Source of the DNA: an uncultured Christensenellaceae bacterium
Lineage (GTDB): Bacteria > Bacillota > Clostridia > Christensenellales > CAG-314
Assembly: GCA_910586625.1 (NCBI GenBank)
Contig: CAJUIZ010000001.1
Span: 354,526-418,525, forward strand
Length of the DNA: 64,000 bases
Direction of reading: 5' to 3'
The notes below the pieces were generated by a model, which worked only from the letters and a program-made list of their open reading frames with translations, had not been told where the DNA came from and ran no database searches. The position numbers and the translations under genes were made by a program. Shown piece after piece: positions 1 to 7,940 of the stretch; position 1 is the first letter of the stretch, and the number at the start of each line of letters is the position of its first letter.

Positions 1-977
1 GCCGCGTTTCTCACGTGGAAGAATTGGGTACGGACTGTCAGGTATATGCCGACTTTAATATCGCCAGCGAAGAAACGGTTGCGGAAAGCCCCACGAGAGT
101 CATTGTAAAGGCGCCCGCAGGCAGTTTTTACGATATCGATCAAATTATCGAAGTATCGCTCGATTTGTCGCACATTCACGTATTCGACGCGGAAACGGAA
201 CAGACAATCGCTCCGCGTATTCCCGCCGAAGTAGTGGTAGAAGGCGTTGTCGCCAACGGCGCGCTGACGGCTCTCGGCACGGAAACTGCGCTTCCCGCTG
301 CAATCGAAGCGCCTAACGGCAAGTATGCCGTCGTCATTCCCACAGACGCGGTAAGTTTGAAGGGAAAAATCGACGCGGAAGTTATAGGCGAAGAAGACGT
401 AAACGGTCAGCGTCTTGTACACTTGAAAGTGGGCGATACAATATTGTTTGCCAAGCTTGACGCGGAAGAAAAGGTCGGCAAAAAGGCGAAAATCGCAATC
501 GACTTGAAACAAATTACGTTGGAACGCGACGGCGAAGTTGTTTCCGCCCCGCTTAACTGCGATAACGTGCTTGTAGGCAGATTGGGCAAGCGCAAGGTAT
601 CGGTAGAAAAAGAAGTAAACGGCAAGATGAAGAAAGTAAGCGAATTGGAATTCTATTTAACCGTATTCGGAGCGGAATTCCCCTGCTCGCGCGCGCTTGC
701 GCTGCGCCTTGCCAACGGCGGCGGACAGGATATTTTCAACAAGGACTTGGAGCTGCGTTTTACTCCTTACCAAGTAACTGCAGGTGAAACAGGTATAGAA
801 GCTACGGTGGACAAAGTCGTCGACTACGGCTCGGAACGTTTTGCCGTATGCAAGGTGGGCGACAAGACGGTTAACGCGCTTGTAGGCAAAGATTTTGCCG
901 AAACGTCTGTACGCCTTGCTTTGGACGCGGAACAGCTTGCTATTATCGAGCTTGCAAACGGTATTCGTCTTGCATAG
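1..977 (+). CDS. Sugar ABC transporter ATPase, C-terminal part (MsmX/UgpC/MalK type)
   Basis: The reading frame is open from the first bases (codon phase starts at base 3), so the gene begins before the window and only about 325 C-terminal residues are visible. The ATPase core is missing. The visible part begins in the TOBE (MalK regulatory) region: EELGTD followed by a beta-rich stretch and LSHIHVFDAETE, which matches the LALDPxxIHLFDxETG block of UgpC/MsmX ATPases. Two further beta-rich segments of similar size follow, so the tail is more than twice the usual ~130 residues. The family energizes sugar or oligosaccharide uptake at the inner face of the membrane. Family assignment is fairly safe; the substrate cannot be told. 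Confidence 0.72.
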   Translation, partial: RVSHVEELGTDCQVYADFNIASEETVAESPTRVIVKAPAGSFYDIDQIIEVSLDLSHIHVFDAETEQTIAPRIPAEVVVEGVVANGALTALGTETALPAAIEAPNGKYAVVIPTDAVSLKGKIDAEVIGEEDVNGQRLVHLKVGDTILFAKLDAEEKVGKKAKIAIDLKQITLERDGEVVSAPLNCDNVLVGRLGKRKVSVEKEVNGKMKKVSELEFYLTVFGAEFPCSRALALRLANGGGQDIFNKDLELRFTPYQVTAGETGIEATVDKVVDYGSERFAVCKVGDKTVNALVGKDFAETSVRLALDAEQLAIIELANGIRLA

Positions 978-1055
978 TTCGCTCGCGCTTTGTTTTGAGC
1001 GGTTGACTTTTGCTCGCGCGTGCTACCGAAAACTGTTGCGCTTTGCAAATAATAA

Positions 1056-1181
1056 TAGCATACGAACAACAATTAACTGCGTTAATCAACAACAAACTGT
1101 TATAAATTACTCGCTATTACATCGTATCACATTGACGGTGATGTATTGCGATATATGTTGTTCGTGTACGATATAATATAA
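1056..1181. repeat. Dispersed ~126-bp intergenic repeat, copy A
   Basis: This stretch between the ATPase gene and a terminator is closely similar to 34066-34192. The first ~75 bp differ at only about eight positions and the last ~22 bp are also conserved, while the middle is variable. The two ends are imperfect inverted repeats (GCATACGAACAAC against the complement of GTTCGTGTAC). It holds no credible ORF. It looks like a small non-autonomous (MITE-like) or structured intergenic element. Confidence 0.6.
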
Positions 1182-1194
1182 CCAAGAATAAATT

Positions 1195-1229
1195 ATGGGG
1201 TTGCCAACGGCGACCCCATTATTTTTTTG
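1195..1229 (+). terminator. Rho-independent terminator
   Basis: ATGGGGTTGCC pairs with GGCGACCCCAT (one wobble) around a 3-nt loop and is followed by a run of seven T. It ends transcription coming from the ABC ATPase gene through repeat copy A. Confidence 0.8.
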
Positions 1230-1350
1230 CTTATAAAAAATAAGAAGTAAAATCCGTGTAGCTACACAGCGGTTATTGATTGAGCATAGACAAATAGAAA
1301 AAATATGAGTTGTAACGCCGTATTGCCATAGGCAAAATTTCAAAAACGAA

Positions 1351-1387
1351 AAAAGGGGAATGTCGCATTAAGCGGCAAACCCCTTTG
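1351..1387 (-). terminator. Terminator downstream of uppP
   Basis: Read on the minus strand, AAAGGGG and CCCCTTT pair around a TGCCGC/GCGACA inner stem and run into TTTTTT. It lies 14 bp past the uppP stop codon. The rest of 978-1400 holds only the repeat and the other terminator. Confidence 0.7.
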
Positions 1388-1400
1388 TTTTACTGAATGT

Positions 1401-2159
1401 TTACAGTATTATCAGCGATATAGTCAACGGAATAATCAAGTAAACCGCAAACCATATCCAGCTTTTGGTTTTGACTGCGCGCATTACCATATAAACGGAT
1501 ACCAGTCCCGAGCAGAACGCCGCGGCAATACCTATAACCACGCAGTACCAAGGCACCGTTATAGCTGCCGTCAGCGCTTCGTAGCCTTCCACCGCCGCGC
1601 TGGCAAGTATTACGGGGATGGACAGCAGAAAGGAAAACTCCGCCGCGTCGCTTGCGTTTACGCCGAAAAGCTTCATCGTGGAAATCGTGCTTCCGCTGCG
1701 CGACAGTCCGGGGAACACTGCAATACCCTGCGTAACCCCCGTAATAATCACGGGCAGCCAACCTGTTTGTTCAAGGCGCAGCCGCGGACGGGACAGGCGG
1801 TCGGAAACGATTATTAACACAATCGTCAAAGCAAATCCTATCGGCAGAAGATTGGCAAGAAAGGCTTCGGGAACAAACAGCTTTACCAATAGAGCAATAA
1901 CAAACGTGGGAACACTTGCCACGACAAGGTATACAAACCGTTTGTCCGCTATCGGGTGACGAATAGTTTGCCACAGGCATTTTCGCATAGATATAACTAC
2001 GGCGAGCAGCGTGCCGAGATGCAGCATAACATCGAAGAACAGTCCCGCTTGAATATCGAACAGTTTTTCCGCAAGTAAAAGGTGTCCGCTGCTCGACACA
2101 GGCAGGAACTCCGTAAACCCCTGCAAAAGACCCAAAAATATGCTTTGTAAAACCGTCAT
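1401..2159 (-). CDS. uppP: Undecaprenyl-diphosphatase UppP (BacA)
   Basis: This integral membrane phosphatase recycles undecaprenyl pyrophosphate, the lipid carrier of peptidoglycan and wall polymer synthesis, and gives bacitracin tolerance. The 252-residue protein has the two family signatures: a GFTEFLPVSSSGH segment near residue 15-30 and FPGLSRSGSTIS near residue 150, which together form the active site. About seven to eight hydrophobic helices are visible. The start ATG at 2159 is followed immediately by a hydrophobic helix, as in the family. It appears to be transcribed alone and ends at its own terminator. Confidence 0.95.
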   Translation of the reverse strand: MTVLQSIFLGLLQGFTEFLPVSSSGHLLLAEKLFDIQAGLFFDVMLHLGTLLAVVISMRKCLWQTIRHPIADKRFVYLVVASVPTFVIALLVKLFVPEAFLANLLPIGFALTIVLIIVSDRLSRPRLRLEQTGWLPVIITGVTQGIAVFPGLSRSGSTISTMKLFGVNASDAAEFSFLLSIPVILASAAVEGYEALTAAITVPWYCVVIGIAAAFCSGLVSVYMVMRAVKTKSWIWFAVYLIIPLTISLIIL

Positions 2160-2267
2160 AATTTCCTTATGTTCCTTGTTGATAAAGTTGTTGCGTCGCC
2201 GTTGCCGAATGCAAAGGCTATTTTATCGTCGGTTTTTGCAATATAAATTACCGAAATGTAATTTTTA

Positions 2268-2296
2268 TTTACATTGAGCGCGTTTTATTGTATAAT
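2268..2296 (+). promoter_or_regulatory. Sigma-A promoter for ychF with ~200-nt leader
   Basis: TTTACA and TATAAT are separated by exactly 17 bp. The transcript would carry a ~200-nt 5' leader up to the ychF start at 2500. I see no known riboswitch class or terminator hairpin in 2297-2499, and the rest of the 2160-2499 gap holds nothing else recognisable. Confidence 0.65.
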
Positions 2297-2499
2297 TAAA
2301 CGGTCGGATCGGTCTAACCGAATAGATCTTATTTTTGCATCGTAGGCTGTTGATAGATTTTTAAGAAAAGATTTCGCGTACGATAAAATAACTTAACGGT
2401 CGCCGCAAAACAGACTCAGCCGCATAATTAAGCATACGCTTTTTTACGTTGTTTTAGACTGTTAGGGTATATTTTCCTTATCTAAGGGGGTTATTATAA

Positions 2500-3591
2500 A
2501 TGAAATTGGGAGTCGTCGGGTTGCCTAACGTAGGCAAAAGCACTCTGTTTAATGCAATAACGCAAGCGGGCGCGGAAATAGCCAATTATCCGTTTTGCAC
2601 AATCGAACCTAACGTAGGCGTCGTCGCCGTTCCCGACGAACGGTTAGACAAGCTTGCCGCGCTGTACGACAGCAGAAAGGTTACGCCCACGTACTTGAAG
2701 TTTGTGGATATTGCCGGGCTTGTCAAGGGCGCGTCCCGCGGCGAAGGCTTGGGCAACAAGTTTTTGTCGCACATACGCGAAGTGGACGCTATCGTTCACG
2801 TCGTACGCTGCTTTGTCGATTCCAATGTTACGCACGTTTCCGACAGGATTGACCCCGTATCGGACATGACCACGATAAACCTTGAGCTTATCCTTGCGGA
2901 TATCGAAACGGTTAGCGCGCGGCTGAATAAAGCCGTAAATATGCAAAAGACGGGCGAAAAGAAGTACAAAATCGAAGCGGAGCTGCTCGGCCGCATTCTT
3001 TCTCATTTGGAAAGCGAAAAGCCCGTCCGCACAATGGAATTCGACGAAGACGAACAGGCTCTCGTCGACGATATGTTTTTGCTTACGGCAAAGCCCGTAA
3101 TTTATGCGGCAAATATTGCCGAAGGCGATTTGGGGCAGCCGGAAAACGATTTAGTCAAGCGGGTTGTCGATTACGCCGACAGCGAAAACGCCGAAACGCT
3201 GGTTATCTGCGCCAAGGTGGAAGAAGAACTGTCACGTTTGGACGCGGAAGAAAAGGCAATGTTCCTTGAAAGCTACGGCATAGAAGAAAGCGGCTTGAAC
3301 CGACTTGTTAAAAAATGCTACAAGCTGCTGCATTTGGTGAGCTATCTTACGGCGGGGGAAAAGGAAACCCGCGCTTGGACCGTTACGGAAGGAACCAAGG
3401 CTCCGCAGGCGGCGGGCAAAATACATTCCGATTTCGAAAAAGGTTTTATACGCGCGGAAATCGTCGATTATAACACAATGTTGGAGTTGGGCGGTTACAA
3501 CCAAGCCAAAGAAAAGGGTAAGGTGCGCAGCGAAGGCAAGGACTACGTAATAAAGGACGGCGACGTTGTGCTGTTCCGTTTTAACGTATAA
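2500..3591 (+). CDS. ychF: Obg-family ATPase/GTPase YchF
   Basis: The 363-residue protein has the P-loop GLPNVGKST at residues 7-15, a G2/G3 region with FVDIAGLVKGAS (DxxG) near residue 68, and the C-terminal TGS-like domain ending in GDVVLFRFNV, as in the YchF/OLA1 family. These enzymes hydrolyse ATP rather than GTP, bind ribosomes and modulate stress responses. The start ATG is preceded by AAGGGGG. Length and domain order are typical. The next gene starts 14 bp downstream. Confidence 0.96.
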   Translation: MKLGVVGLPNVGKSTLFNAITQAGAEIANYPFCTIEPNVGVVAVPDERLDKLAALYDSRKVTPTYLKFVDIAGLVKGASRGEGLGNKFLSHIREVDAIVHVVRCFVDSNVTHVSDRIDPVSDMTTINLELILADIETVSARLNKAVNMQKTGEKKYKIEAELLGRILSHLESEKPVRTMEFDEDEQALVDDMFLLTAKPVIYAANIAEGDLGQPENDLVKRVVDYADSENAETLVICAKVEEELSRLDAEEKAMFLESYGIEESGLNRLVKKCYKLLHLVSYLTAGEKETRAWTVTEGTKAPQAAGKIHSDFEKGFIRAEIVDYNTMLELGGYNQAKEKGKVRSEGKDYVIKDGDVVLFRFNV

Positions 3592-3605
3592 CGGTTGAAG
3601 CTTCG

Positions 3606-4037
3606 ATGAAAACTCATTACGAAATAATTGAACCGACTTCGGAAGAAGCGGAAGCAATAGACGGTAATTTATTGGAAGAAATACGCAATGTCAAACCGTT
3701 TGCATTAAAGGAGCCTTTTGTTCCGCTGAACCTTTGCGCCAAAGTAAACGGCGATATAGTAGGCGGAGTGTTGGCCTACGCGGTTATGTGGGATATATTG
3801 TATATCGACACAGTTTGGACGAAAGAATCTTACCGCGGACAGGGCATTGCCGTTCGCTTGCTCGAACAAACGGAAAAACGTGCGGCGGCAATGGGCTGTA
3901 AAACGGCGAGGCTAAGCACGTACGATTTTCAAGCGCCGTATTTATACGAAAAAACGGGCTACGCAAAATTCGGCGAAATAGATTACGGCCATTGTAAAGA
4001 ATTTTTTTACTTCAAACGATTGACGGAGGCAAAATGA
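3606..4037 (+). CDS. GNAT-family N-acetyltransferase
   Basis: The 143-residue protein has the Gcn5-type acetyl-CoA binding loop TKESYRGQGIAVRLLEQTE (R/QxxGxG/A type) near residues 75-93 and a C-terminal tyrosine in the YLYEKTGYAKFGEI segment. The likely reaction is acetyl transfer to an amine; the substrate is unknown. It follows ychF by 14 bp, and its stop overlaps the start of the sugar transporter gene (ATGA), so the two are translationally coupled. Confidence 0.85.
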   Translation: MKTHYEIIEPTSEEAEAIDGNLLEEIRNVKPFALKEPFVPLNLCAKVNGDIVGGVLAYAVMWDILYIDTVWTKESYRGQGIAVRLLEQTEKRAAAMGCKTARLSTYDFQAPYLYEKTGYAKFGEIDYGHCKEFFYFKRLTEAK

Positions 4038-5668
4038 AGCGTTTTACCGCAAAAGAAATAAATCCGAACAAAGTCGGTATCGGCAATAAAATAGCGTTCG
4101 CCTGCGGAGATATTTTCGGCGGCGGAAGCTTTAATATTATCAACTTTTTGTTTACGCCGTTTTTAACCTTGGTCGTAGGCATACCTATGGTGCACTTGAC
4201 TTGGCTGTTGCTGCTTACTAAAATTTGGGACGGTATTATCGACCCGTTTATCGGCAAGGTTACGGACGGCAAGCGTCCGGGTAAGTACGGCAAACGGCGT
4301 TACTTTATGCTTATTTGCGCGCCGCTTGTTTTGGTAGCGTTTGTAATGCTGTTTTTCCCTTGGAATATCGTCACCAACAGCGTTCCGTTAAAATGCGTTT
4401 TCGTAATTATAGTATATATGCTGTACGCTACGGCGCAGAGCTTTGTGCTTATTCCCTACTATTCGCATGCCAGCGAGATGACGGACGACTTCAACGAACG
4501 AAACAACGTCAACGCGGTGCGTATCGCTTTCAGCATAATGTCAAGTATAATTTGCGTAGCCGTTCCCGGTATGATAGCTTCGCCCACCAAGGGCGACAAC
4601 GGCGTATGCTATATTCTTATGGCGGGTATATTCGGCGTTATCTTCGCAATATCCATTTTGGTTACGGCATTATTCAGTAAGGAACAAATAGTTACTCCGC
4701 CCGTCAAAACCAAGCTTAGCTTGAAGGAATTTGTCCGTCCGTTAAAGCTCAAAACTTATCGTCAGTATCTCGGCATACAAATGTGTACGTCTATGGCTAT
4801 GGCGGTAATGAGCAGCTTTTTCTTTACGTTCTGCGATTTTTATTTAAGACGTATGAGTTACAGTCAGTTAACTCTCAACGGCGGCGGCCGTTTCCCCATA
4901 GCTACGGTTGCGGCGGCAATGATGTTTGTAGCGCAGATTTTCGCGTTGCCGTTTTATTTGAAGCTTATAAAAATCAAGTCGAAACGCTTTGCGTATATTA
5001 CGGGCGCGCTGATTTGGATAACAATGGTAGCATTTATGCTGTTGTTGCCCGCCGAAAGCGAAATCGCAGTAGGAGATAACGGCGGCATAAGCACGGTTAA
5101 AGGCGCGCCTAATTGGTTGGTTATCGTGTTCGGTCTGCTTACGGGCTTCGGCATAGGCGGCACGGTGTTCGTTCCGCACAGCAGTTTCGGGGACGTATGC
5201 GACGTAGGCGAGCTGTATTTCGGCGAGCGTACCGAAGGCGCGTTTTCGGGCTTGACCAATTTTCTCAACACAACCGCGCAGGCGGTAGGATTGGCGATTC
5301 CGCCCCTTGTGATAGGGTTGTGCGGATACGTGGAAACTCAATACGTTACGGCTGCGGAATTTGCGGCAAAGTACGGCGACGTTGTAAGCGGCGCAACCGT
5401 TACCTTTAACGGCATATTGTGCAAGGTTACCAAGGGCGCGGAAAACGTTCAGCTGCTTCCCGTCGAACAAACGGAAACGGCGCAGCTTGCCATAAGGCTT
5501 ACGTTTATTTTGTTGCCTATCGTTATAATGTGCATAGGCATAGCGATAGCCAGCCGCTATAAGTTGACAAAAACGCTGCAAAGTAAAATTGTTGAAGCCA
5601 ACGCGCATACGGACAAGGATACCGACGAGTTCCGTCAAACTCGCGAAGAATTGCTCAAACAACTGTAA
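4034..5668 (+). CDS. GPH-family (MelB-like) sugar:cation symporter
   Basis: The 544-residue protein has about 12 hydrophobic segments. Between TM2 and TM3 it has the glycoside-pentoside-hexuronide signature DGIIDPFIGKVTDGKRPG followed by KYGKRRYF, and later YYSHASEMTDD, the GPH variant of APEMTxD. Members take up glycosides or oligosaccharides with Na+ or H+. An insertion of roughly 60 residues lies in the C-terminal half (around residues 435-485), which is unusual for MelB-like proteins. It is coupled by a 4-bp overlap to the acetyltransferase gene. The substrate cannot be inferred. Confidence 0.85.
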   Translation: MKRFTAKEINPNKVGIGNKIAFACGDIFGGGSFNIINFLFTPFLTLVVGIPMVHLTWLLLLTKIWDGIIDPFIGKVTDGKRPGKYGKRRYFMLICAPLVLVAFVMLFFPWNIVTNSVPLKCVFVIIVYMLYATAQSFVLIPYYSHASEMTDDFNERNNVNAVRIAFSIMSSIICVAVPGMIASPTKGDNGVCYILMAGIFGVIFAISILVTALFSKEQIVTPPVKTKLSLKEFVRPLKLKTYRQYLGIQMCTSMAMAVMSSFFFTFCDFYLRRMSYSQLTLNGGGRFPIATVAAAMMFVAQIFALPFYLKLIKIKSKRFAYITGALIWITMVAFMLLLPAESEIAVGDNGGISTVKGAPNWLVIVFGLLTGFGIGGTVFVPHSSFGDVCDVGELYFGERTEGAFSGLTNFLNTTAQAVGLAIPPLVIGLCGYVETQYVTAAEFAAKYGDVVSGATVTFNGILCKVTKGAENVQLLPVEQTETAQLAIRLTFILLPIVIMCIGIAIASRYKLTKTLQSKIVEANAHTDKDTDEFRQTREELLKQL

Positions 5669-5735
5669 TAACGCGCGCTGTCGGGCGGAGTTCGAATTTT
5701 GTACGGCGGCGGTTCAGATAATATACGGATAAAAA

Positions 5736-6506
5736 ATGATAAAAATTTCCCCATTATTTTCGGGAAGCAAGGGCAATTGCACTCTTGTACAGTCTGCCGA
5801 AGCCAACCTGCTTTTGGACTTGGGCTACGGTTACAAGCAGATATTGTCCGCTCTTGCCCGACATAATATTACTCCGACGGATATCGACGGGATAGTCGTA
5901 ACGCACGAGCACAGCGACCACGTTTCCGCCCTGCAATATTGGGCGCGTAGGTATCGTACCAAGGTGTTTGTTCCGAGCTTGATTTCCGACTACGTAAGCG
6001 CGGCTGCGTATTGCGGAACGGTAACGCCTATTCAAGGCAGCTTTGCGGTTAAGGATATCGACGTGGATTTTTACGAATGCAGTCACGACTCGCGCAGCTG
6101 CTACGGTTACCGTTTTACGTCGGACGGCCTGTCTGCCGCCAGTGTGACGGACACGGGAAAAACCGATGCAAAATTGGTTGATTTTCTCTTGCCGTGCGTA
6201 ACGGTGCAGCTTGAGAGCAATCACGACGAAGATATGCTGTTTAACGGGCGTTATCCGTATTTTCTTAAACGCCGAATATCTTCGGATTTCGGTCATTTGT
6301 CCAACAAGCAGTCGGCGGAAGTATTGGCTTTGCTGTTAAACGGGAATTTGAAAAACGTAATATTAGCGCACCTGTCCGAACAGAATAACACCAAAGAATT
6401 GGCGTTCGGCTCGGCAGTTAGCGTATTAAAGGATAAAGGAGTAGTTGAAGGAAAGGACGTTTCGGTGTATGTCGCCGATCAGTATTTCAACGGTATAACG
6501 GTATGA
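5736..6506 (+). CDS. MBL-fold hydrolase, WalJ/YycJ-like
   Basis: The 256-residue protein belongs to the metallo-beta-lactamase fold. It opens with SPLFSGSKGNCTLV, the hallmark start of YycJ/WalJ proteins, followed by the metal motif THEHSDHV (HxHxDH) near residue 55. Later metal ligands are likely in SDTGKTD-like and LAHLSEQNN segments. WalJ proteins are cytosolic nucleases linked to cell-wall control by WalRK, but no walRK genes are present here. It overlaps the following CPBP gene by 4 bp, forming a three-gene operon with rlmH. Confidence 0.85.
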   Translation: MIKISPLFSGSKGNCTLVQSAEANLLLDLGYGYKQILSALARHNITPTDIDGIVVTHEHSDHVSALQYWARRYRTKVFVPSLISDYVSAAAYCGTVTPIQGSFAVKDIDVDFYECSHDSRSCYGYRFTSDGLSAASVTDTGKTDAKLVDFLLPCVTVQLESNHDEDMLFNGRYPYFLKRRISSDFGHLSNKQSAEVLALLLNGNLKNVILAHLSEQNNTKELAFGSAVSVLKDKGVVEGKDVSVYVADQYFNGITV

Positions 6507-7411
6507 ATAAACGAATTTGCTACGAAAGAAACGATTTGGGACTGTCTTTCGCCACGGTAACGCTCGCCACGTTGATATACGCGTTTGCGTCCGCTATTGT
6601 CGCGCAAATTTTTAACCTTCGGGAACAGTATTGGTGGCGTATAGTTCAGTTAACGCTTAATACTCTCGTAATAGGCGCGTCGGCTATTGTTTACGCCGCA
6701 ATTACCAAGACGGATTTTGTCAAGGCTACTACGTTGAATAAAAAACCGCTGCCGGCGCATATAGGCTGGGGAGTATTGGCTACGGCGTTTCTTATCGTTA
6801 TGATGGTACCGCTTAACGAATGGATAATGGAAGGTATCGTCAGGCTCGGACTGAAAAAGCCGACCGTCAATATCGACTTGGATATATATTCTATGATAGC
6901 GATAGCCTGCATTTTGCCTGCGTTTACCGAAGAAATCGTTTTCCGCGGAACGGTCGCTCAGTCTTTGGCGGGAAGCAAAAATAAGCTTGCTTCGTTAGCG
7001 GTGGTAGGAGCTTTGTTTTCGCTGTTCCATATGAACCCCGCGCAAACCGTTCATCAATTCGTATTGGGCGCGTTTATGGCGTTGTTGGTGTTCCGCAGCG
7101 GCAGTATTTGGACAAGCGTTATCGTGCATTTGTTCAATAACCTTACCGCCGTTATTCTCGATTTTGTCGGGGCGGACGCGTTCTTTCAAGCTAACGCCGT
7201 TTGGCTGTTCTTTGTCGGTCTTGCGGGCTTTGCGGGAGCCGTAGTAGGATATCTGTTTACTACCAAAAGCAAATGGGGCACCCGCGCCGAGAGCGACGAA
7301 ACCGAAAACGCAGGTCAAGTTAAAAGCGTAGCCGCGTCTAACGCGTGCTTGGGCGTTGCCGTCGGCATTTGCGGCGTGATGTGGATTTTGAGTCTGTTGG
7401 TGTCGGAATGA
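6503..7411 (+). CDS. CPBP-family intramembrane metalloprotease
   Basis: The 302-residue polytopic protein carries the three Abi/CPBP motifs: TEEIVFRG (EExxxR) near residue 143, FSLFHMN (FxxxH) near residue 175, and HLFNN (HxxxN) near residue 212. They form a zinc site within the membrane. Members process prenylated or other substrates, and some are bacteriocin immunity proteins. There is no bacteriocin gene nearby, so a housekeeping role is more likely. It overlaps its neighbours at both ends by 4 bp. Confidence 0.9.
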   Translation: MNKRICYERNDLGLSFATVTLATLIYAFASAIVAQIFNLREQYWWRIVQLTLNTLVIGASAIVYAAITKTDFVKATTLNKKPLPAHIGWGVLATAFLIVMMVPLNEWIMEGIVRLGLKKPTVNIDLDIYSMIAIACILPAFTEEIVFRGTVAQSLAGSKNKLASLAVVGALFSLFHMNPAQTVHQFVLGAFMALLVFRSGSIWTSVIVHLFNNLTAVILDFVGADAFFQANAVWLFFVGLAGFAGAVVGYLFTTKSKWGTRAESDETENAGQVKSVAASNACLGVAVGICGVMWILSLLVSE

Positions 7412-7878
7412 AATTCAAAATTGTCGCCGTCGGTAAAATAAAAGAAAGCTTTTACCGAGAAGCCGTTTCGGAATACGTCAAGCGCTTGTCGCGTTATTGT
7501 ACCGTCGAAATAACTGAGATTGCGGAGTGCTTGTATAACGGCGAACCGAACGAGAAGGAAATAACAAAAATTACGGAAACGGAAGGCAAAGCGATTTTGT
7601 CGAAGACGGAAGGTTTCGTAACCGTTCTCGATATAAACGGAACGGAGCTGACAAGCGAAAATTTGTCTCGTATAATTTCCGAGAAAAAACAGAATCATTC
7701 GGTATTTACTTTCGTAATAGGCGGAAGCTACGGATTATCCGAAGAAGTAAAACGTCGGGCGGATTTGCGTCTGTCGTTTGGGCGCATTACTCTGCCGCAT
7801 ATGCTGTGCCGCGTGGTTTTGTGCGAGCAGCTGTACCGCGCGGAATGTATAGCGCGTAACGTAAGCTATCACAAGTAA
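7408..7878 (+). CDS. rlmH: 23S rRNA m3Psi1915 methyltransferase RlmH
   Basis: The protein has 156 residues, the usual length for this SPOUT-class methyltransferase, which methylates pseudouridine 1915 in helix 69 of 23S rRNA on assembled 70S ribosomes. The family blocks are present: MKFKIVAVGKIKESFY at the N-terminus, the SAM-binding knot FVIGGSYGLSEEV, LSFGRITLPHMLCRVVL, EQLYRA and the terminal YHK. The ATG at 7408 overlaps the upstream stop and fits the family N-terminus better than an upstream in-frame start. Confidence 0.95.
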   Translation: MKFKIVAVGKIKESFYREAVSEYVKRLSRYCTVEITEIAECLYNGEPNEKEITKITETEGKAILSKTEGFVTVLDINGTELTSENLSRIISEKKQNHSVFTFVIGGSYGLSEEVKRRADLRLSFGRITLPHMLCRVVLCEQLYRAECIARNVSYHK

Positions 7879-7886
7879 CTTAATTG

Positions 7887-7914
7887 TTGACAAATTCGTA
7901 ATGTGTGGTACAAT
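7887..7914 (+). promoter_or_regulatory. Promoter for the hydrolase-like/DUF951/lepB operon
   Basis: TTGACA and TACAAT are separated by 16 bp, 27 bp before the next start codon. Confidence 0.65.
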
Positions 7915-7940
7915 ATCGCTAACTGATATCGTAGGTGTTT

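Noticed and set aside
4868..5662. 264-residue open frame on the minus strand inside the sugar transporter gene
   Set aside because: No RBS, repetitive RY/NG-rich composition of a shadow frame, and the plus strand is a clear transporter.
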